Shown here: piece by piece, positions 58,261-64,000 of the stretch
How positions within the stretch are numbered: the stretch's first letter is position 1
Layout: each line of letters starts with the position of its first letter
Assembly: GCA_021401465.1 (NCBI GenBank)
Contig: JADDMT010000033.1
Location: forward strand, 124,001-188,000
Length of the DNA: 64,000 bases
DNA from: Teratosphaeria epicoccoides
Taxonomy: Eukaryota > Ascomycota > Dothideomycetes > Mycosphaerellales > Teratosphaeriaceae
Reading direction: 5' to 3'
Translations under genes and position numbers: made by a program
Notes under the pieces: generated by a model
What the model was told of the DNA's origin: nothing
Databases searched by the model: none
What the model saw: the letters and a program-made list of their open reading frames with translations, nothing else

Positions 58261-61200
58261 AGCGCCTATCTAGTACGATCCGAGTTAATAGCTTGCTTAA
58301 GCTAGTAGACTACATGTTAGACGACCTTGCAGAAGTTGACGTGATACCCTAGCGGGTAATCGTACGGCTTAGTTTGAAGCTAATTCTAGGAGCCCTACTA
58401 CTAACTATGAAGTCCTTTTAGGGCAAAGGCATAGCGACTTAAGGCACGTACAATGTACGCCTCTAATTCGCGGACTCTTTAGGAGAAGAGCGCGAGACTA
58501 ACAAAGTATTCTACGCTAAAGACGTTCCTAATAAGGAGCTCCTACTAGGTCGCCCTTAGCGCTACAAGCAGGGAGTCGTTGTTAATAGAGCTACTAACAA
58601 TTAGTTCTATGGCTCTAAAGGCGAAGTTCTTGTAGTAAGGATACATGACGCACATAGCTTCTATAAGGACATGAAGAAGGTCTAATGTATGTATGCGTTC
58701 CGCATATAGAACGTCAAGGAAGACGTTACCCTTCTACCTAAGTTAGAGGAATACGCCGATATTTTCGACGTAGAGGCTACGACCTATACCTAGGCCCTAG
58801 ACTCAGAGCATGCAATTAACCTTAAGGAAGGTTATAATCCTCCGCATCTACCTCTGTATCCTATGTCAGAATCCTAGCTCGAAACACTTCGAGACTATCT
58901 CTACAAGGCGCAAAAGAACGCGTAGATCTGACGAAGTAACAGGGAGGCTAGAGCGTTAGTAATGTTTGTCCTAAAGAAGGACAACACGCTCCGCCTATAC
59001 GTTAACTATAGGGGCCATAATATAGTAACTTAAAAGAACCGCTGCTTCCTACTACTTATTAGCAAGACGCTTAACCGCCTTAGTTACGCCGCTATCTTCT
59101 TGTCTATTAACTTAAAGGATGCCTACTACTAGATACTAATTGGAAAGGGCGACAAGTAGAAGACTACATTCTAAACGCAGTATAATTACTTTAAGTATAT
59201 AGTAATGCCATTTAGATTAACTAACGTACTAGTAACTTTCTAAGCGTATATTAACTAGGCCCTAGCCGGCCTTGTTAATACCTATTACGTAGTATATTTA
59301 GACAATATACTAGTCTACTCTGACTTAAAGGAGGAGCATATTCGGCATCTAAAGATAGTACTAGAATAACTCTACAAGTTTACTCTGTATACAAACCTAA
59401 AGAAGTACTTATTCCTTACAGATAGGATTTAGTTTCTTAGATACATCGTCTCTCTATAAGGAGTCATTATAGATGACTAAAGGGTGTCTGTAATTACAGA
59501 GTAACCGCAACGAACTACTCTCTAAGAAGTAAAGGTATTCCTAGGATTTTTTAACTTCTATTGTAGATTCATACGATCCTATTCGAAGATTGTAGCTCCC
59601 CTTACGCCTCTTGCAAAGGGTGCGGTTCGAGGCAAAAAGCTAGTAGTAGTACCTTAGGAGGAGGCTTAGAGCAAGGCTTTCTCTAAATTTAAAGCAGCTT
59701 TTTAAACTACACCTATACTTTAGTACTTTGACCCTACTACAAAGATCTAGATAGAGACTAATACTTCAAAATTTGTAATAGCCGTAATTATATCGTAGCT
59801 CTAGTCGCACAAAGGTAGTGTGTAATAGTACCTAATTGCCTTCTAGTCGCAGAAGATGCAGGGCGCTAAGCTTAATTACAAGACTTACGACTAAGAGCTT
59901 TTAGCTATTGTCGACAGCTTTAAGGAGTACCGATACTACCTTAAAGGCGTAACGTACCCTATTAAGGTACTTACTAACTATAATAACCTTTGCGGCTTTT
60001 TAGGCGTAAAGTAGCTAAGTAGTTAGTAAGCAAGGTAGGCGACTTTCCTCGCTAGCTTTGACTTCGTTATCTAGCATCGTTCTAGGAAGACGAATCTAGC
60101 CGATAAGCCTTCGCGACGACTAGACTACGACACTAGGGAGTAGGGTAACTAATAGCTCCTCCTTACGCTACAGACAAAGCTTATAGTATAGGGTAGTAAC
60201 CTGTTATTAGCTCCTCTTGTAGGTTGACTACAGGCCTAATAGGGCCTCATAGCCTCTGTTAGTAATAAACCCTCCTATCTCGAGGTTATGGCAACTATGT
60301 CTAGCTTGCTCTATGTAGTAGTTAACTAGCTTACATGTAGTAAGGATGTAATGTCTAAAGAACCCTTTAAAGAAGTCTCGAGACTTATTTAGTAGTTATT
60401 AGAGTAAGAACTAGATTTAATTAATAAGGGCGTAGCCTTCTACTATACCGCAGGTAGTCTAAAGTACTAGACTAAGTTAGGCAACTTATAGTACTTTAAT
60501 AATAGGCTCTACGTACCTACTAACCGCGTACTCTGTTTGTAGCTCCTCTATATTTATTATGATAATGAACTTACAGGTCATTTTAGCGTAGAGAAGACAA
60601 ATGCGCTTCTTAGACGCAAATAATAGTAGCTAACGCTAGAACAGGATGTTTCTGACTATGTTAAATCTTGCTAGATGTACTAGATTAGCAAATCTTAGCG
60701 CTATTGCCCCTATAGTAATGCTTAGGCACTCCTACTACTAGAGAGGCCATAGTAAGACTTAACTATGGATTTTATTACTAATTTGCTACTAGCAAAGTAG
60801 AGGGGCAATATAGCTAATGCTATCCTTATAGTAGTTAACTAATACTTAAAGATGAATGTCTTTATCCTATGTACAAAAAAGTGCATAAGTAGCAAGCTTA
60901 AGTAACTACTTTGCGACGAAGTTATATAGCGCTTTAGTATACCCTAAAGTATTCTATTAGATTAAGGTTCTATCTTTACTAGTAAATACTAGCAAGAATT
61001 TGTGTTTAAGGTGCATATTAAGTACTACCTAAGTATAGCATTCTATCTACAGCTAAATACTTAGACTAAACGTATAAACTAGACTCTTAAGTAGTACCTT
61101 TAGTGCTACTATACTAAGAACCAGGATGCCTAGGCTAATGCAATTCCTATAGTAGAATTAGTAGTTAATAACAGCATGCATACTACTATGCGCATGTCGC

Positions 61201-61870
61201 TATTTCAGATTCTTTATAGCTTTAATCCGGAAATAAACCTAGAACGGCCTTAGGACGAGTCTTCTAAGGAGAGGGTACTAGCTACTACGGAATTAGCGTA
61301 GCGTATGCGCGAGGTACATTCGGTGCTAATAGAATACTAGGAAAAGGCCCTAGAATCCTAGATTAAACATAATAATGCCTATGCTAAACTAATGTAATAC
61401 GTAGTTAGTACGAAGGTGTTACTATTAACGAAGAATCTTAAGCTCAAACTTCTGAGTAAGAAGATAACGCCAAGGTTCGTCAGACCCTTCTAGATACATG
61501 ATGTAATAGGATCGCAGGCGTACTAGCTATTATTACTATTATCATATTATGTGCATAACGTCTTCTATGTATCTCTACTTAAACTATAGGTATAGCGTAA
61601 GGGCAAAGAGCCTGCGGACCTAAGGCTAGTAGTAGAAGAGAACGAAGAGTAGGAAGTCAAGGGTATTAAGGATAGTATGTAGCGTAAAGGCGTAACGTAC
61701 TATCTAGTAAAGTAGAAAGGATACCTACATAAGTACACATAATAGGTTCTAGCCGAGGACTACAAGAACGCTCTAGAAGCTATTCGTGAGTTCGAAGAGC
61801 AGAGGAGGTATAAGCAGGGCTTAAGAAGGTCGATTTATAGGAAGATAAGAGTTTTAGAGTAGAGTTCTTA
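58261..61870 (+). pseudogene. Ty3/gypsy chromovirus pol (Gypsy-4, plus copy)
   Basis: Protease region 58270-58510 (LVDYMLDDLAEVDVIP); RT 58560-59520 with LKKDNTLRLYVNYRG and YLDNILVYSD at 59295-59325 (second catalytic Asp changed to Asn); RNase H about 59740-60110 with IETNTSKFVIAVI, ELLAIVDSFKEYRYYLKG and a tail NLADKPSRRLD; integrase about 60480-61500 with TGHFSVEKTNALL, TMDFITNLLLAK (first Asp, about 60768) and FTSKY; chromodomain about 61695-61800 with VTYYLVK, KGYLHKYT and VLAEDYKNALEAIREF. The frame ends near 61870. Dead because of many TAG. The order and C-terminal chromodomain make it a chromovirus, a different family from Gypsy-1 and Gypsy-3. Confidence 0.93.
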
Positions 61871-62039
61871 ATACGTGTATGTAGCATATAACGCACGAAG
61901 TAACAACAAGAAACAAACGCCCTACTTATACATCATTAATGCCTACAGGCACACCTAGAATGAACCTAAGAAGAGGAAAACAAGAGACATGCTAAGATTA
62001 GCTTTATAGCTAATACTTAGCGACTACTAGTTAAGGGCT

Positions 62040-63470
62040 TCCTAACTAAACCCGAAGTAGAAGAGTCTTTCTTGTTAAGGTTCGCTAAGAACTAACTACC
62101 TGCACAGGGACTAACAAACAACCTAAGGCGACTAGGAGTAACAGGGGTAGTAACGCTATAAAGAGAGGCTAGTATCTTCTTCTTTAGTAGGTTATGAGAG
62201 AGCTTGTCTTTAGAGCCTATAGTAGCTAGAGAGCTAGTAACAGCCTTACTACGCCTAGTCGTGACAACTACCTCATCCTCCTTATCCTTAGCAATAGACG
62301 GCAAAGAGACTTAGGCGCGCTTGCGGCTATTACGCTTAGCCCGCGAGATCATCTTGTACTTCTTGACACGAGTGTTAATAACGTCCTTAGACTTAGTGTC
62401 TTCCTCCTACGTAACTAGTATAGTAACACTATAGCACGTAGGGATTACGTCAGGATTAAAGGTATCCTAAACGTCGTTGTCCTCCTCCTTTAAGATCTAG
62501 CTTAGAGGCCTATACTTTAGCGTCTTAGCAGACGTAGTATAGATCGCAAGTAGGGAAGGTTTAGCTTCCTTGTTGCTAACCTTAATCTTAGCCCTAACCT
62601 TCTTCTTTTTCTTAGACAGTAGCGTTAAGGCAGCGTAGGCAGTAGCGCTACAATGTGTTAGCTGTACGCACGTGACAGGAGTTAAGGGAGTAACTTATAG
62701 CTTAGTCCTCTAGACTAGCTTTTAAGGCAGGCTACCTCGCGGCATAGCGCTAGGGCGTAGCCTTAGCAGCAGGAGCGGTAAATTGCTTAATAACCTTTTT
62801 GCGGACTATCCGCATCTTAAAGTCGTTGTCGATAGAGGCAAGGGCCCTAAGTTGTTAACGCTAGCGGCTAGTTAGGTAGTTCTTGACGCTAACGTAAGTC
62901 TAGCAGAAGTCAGCATTTATTCTTAGAGGGTGCCTATACTATATGCGTACTATGGCGAAGGTCTTAACCCTAATAGTTAGCACCTTTAAGATCTTCTAGA
63001 CTAAGCCTATAATTAGACCTAGGTAAACGTTTTCGCCTGTTAGTAGAGAGTCGAAGCAAACACTGCTATATAAGCGGTTTGTAGTTATAGTAAAGCACGA
63101 GAGAGCGCTAAGCAGGTAGGCAAGTACCTCGTAGTACTTAGCCTATAGCTAGTTTATAGTCAGAGTACCTTTAGTAATCCCCTTGTTACTTGCACTCTAG
63201 AAGTCATTAATGTTATGGCAGAGCTAGTTGTACTCTCTGTATACCTCCTTAGGGAGGTCCTAGCATTTTTGATGCTTGCTATTACAATTAACATAGTTAT
63301 AGTAGACACTACCCTTATTAAACCTGCTGACGTAGATCTTAGCTACACTTTAGTTAGTATAGGACATGTATACCTTATAGGTAGGGGACGCCTTACTAAC
63401 ACATGGAGGAGAGATGTGTGTAGCCTAGCTACTAAGGTTATCGAGGCATTGTTAACATAAGCGATAATTA
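62040..63470 (-). pseudogene. Cysteine-cluster protein with basic C-terminus, unknown
   Basis: Coding-like minus-strand frame. The N-terminal part (63470-63270) reads CLDNLSS, PPCVSKASPTYKVYMSYTN and YYNYVNCNSKHQKCQDLP. The spacing of remaining Cys and of Tyr that may be mutated Cys recalls the C-x2-C ... C-x2-C clusters of many fungal proteins of unknown role. Then come helical parts (LTINQL, YYEVLAYLLSALSCF; GLIIGLV, KILKVLTIRVKTFAIVRI) and a lysine-rich end, of which 62304-62092 is still open (70 codons). It is not recognised as a transposon protein, but it lies directly behind Gypsy-4 and is equally mutated. The plus-strand frame 63215-63460 is its antisense. Confidence 0.5.
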
Positions 63471-64000
63471 CAGGCAGAGTAAGTAGCATTAAACTTAGTC
63501 TGTAGCATATAAGCTATTCATTGTTAGTAGGATGAGTAGTTAATTAATCTTAATTGATTAATTGAAGAAGAAGAAGCTCCGGGTTAGACGAGTAGACATA
63601 GCAAGGTAAAAGCTAAGCGAAGTAGAAGTAGAAGTTAATGTTAGTGTTTTAGAACAGGATGTTTAGGAAAGTGTCGAGGTTTTTATACCCTCTAGCAGCC
63701 CCCCTGTTGCCTACTATAACCGTTAAGCTAGTAACTCGAACTACATGCGTAGAGTACCTATCTTTAGTTAACTTACATAGGGACCGAATAATGCAAGAAT
63801 AGATAACATAGCTGTTACGCATGTATGCTAACTAATGCTAGTCTACTAGCATAAAAATGTGACGAGAGTTACACTAGGAGCGCGCTCCTACTATTATGAG
63901 TAGTATGCGCAGAGTGTCTACATACATTCCTACTAGCCCTAAGGTTCTATAACATGTTTCTTTATAGTCACGACTAAATAGGGACAGCTAGCGCGGATAC
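63471..64000. other. AT-rich end of window, nothing identified
   Basis: By position this should be the upstream side of the gene at 62040-63470. It contains AATTAATTAATCTTAATTGA at about 63540, a partly palindromic AT stretch. No protein, RNA gene or repeat seen elsewhere in the window was recognised here. Confidence 0.4.

Noticed and set aside
63215..63460. 81-codon plus-strand open frame with hydrophobic segments
   Set aside because: Antisense to the better supported minus-strand cysteine-cluster frame.
1..64000. Alternative genetic code with TAG read as an amino acid
   Set aside because: TAG falls at positions where families have both Gln and Trp, TAA occurs too, and catalytic Asp, Cys and His residues are also lost; mutation by C>T and G>A explains all of it.
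1..64000. Centromere or rDNA
   Set aside because: No satellite arrays of the needed size, no rRNA sequence; only a generic repeat-rich RIP-affected region can be claimed.

Overview
This window looks like repeat-rich, heterochromatin-like nuclear DNA of a filamentous fungus, probably an ascomycete (Pezizomycotina). Almost everything in it is a decayed mobile element. Long stretches translate into recognisable proteins that are broken almost only by TAG and TAA codons. Many cysteines, histidines, glycines and aspartates have become tyrosine, arginine/serine or asparagine through C>T or G>A changes. The tetramer CTAG is extremely common while CCAG and CTGG are nearly absent. Where two copies can be aligned by eye, the differences are C/T or G/A transitions. 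This is the signature of repeat-induced point mutation (RIP) or a RIP-like process. I see no intact host gene, no rRNA or tRNA and no CRISPR array.

Layout. 1-14470 is a graveyard of LTR retrotransposons: a nearly full Ty3/gypsy chromovirus on the minus strand (Gypsy-1, 1-5807), a 5'-truncated plus-strand gypsy with integrase and chromodomain (Gypsy-2, 6040-7310), a small integrase scrap (7600-7905), a Ty1/copia gag (8231-9625), and a long gypsy gag-pol cut off inside its integrase (Gypsy-3, about 9650-14470). 14471-16673 is a fragment of a much larger DNA element (PL copy A) with a scrap of LTR beside it.

From 16674 to 57278 the window is dominated by two inverted copies of a giant DNA element, called PL here: PL-left at 16674-38373 (21.7 kb) and PL-right at 41923-57278 (15.4 kb). 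Each sits in a copy of a fourth gypsy family (Gypsy-4). Those two Gypsy-4 copies lie head to head around a 232-bp spacer at 41141-41372, and the gypsy resumes at 57279-61870 on the far side of PL-right. PL has related ends (TGTC...CCCTAAGTAG), subterminal AAGTAG/CTACTT repeats, a Plavaka-type (EnSpm/CACTA-related) transposase, a SWI2/SNF2-type ATPase, a MYND-finger protein, a 2EXR/F-box-like protein with an intron, an SR-rich protein, several unknown proteins, a 93-bp minisatellite, a hairpin, and a recurring palindrome around CTAGTAGTATACTACTAG. The two copies carry different internal deletions: PL-right lost most of the SNF2 gene and much of the 2EXR gene, and PL-left lost part of the MYND gene.

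After Gypsy-4, 62040-63470 holds a degraded minus-strand gene with a cysteine cluster, and the last 0.5 kb shows nothing identifiable. The most interesting item is PL: a multi-gene Plavaka-type element linking a transposase to a chromatin-remodeller-like ATPase and several regulatory-looking cargo genes. All copies here are dead. Coordinates of broken genes are approximate, because ends were placed by reading through stops and by comparing copies by eye.
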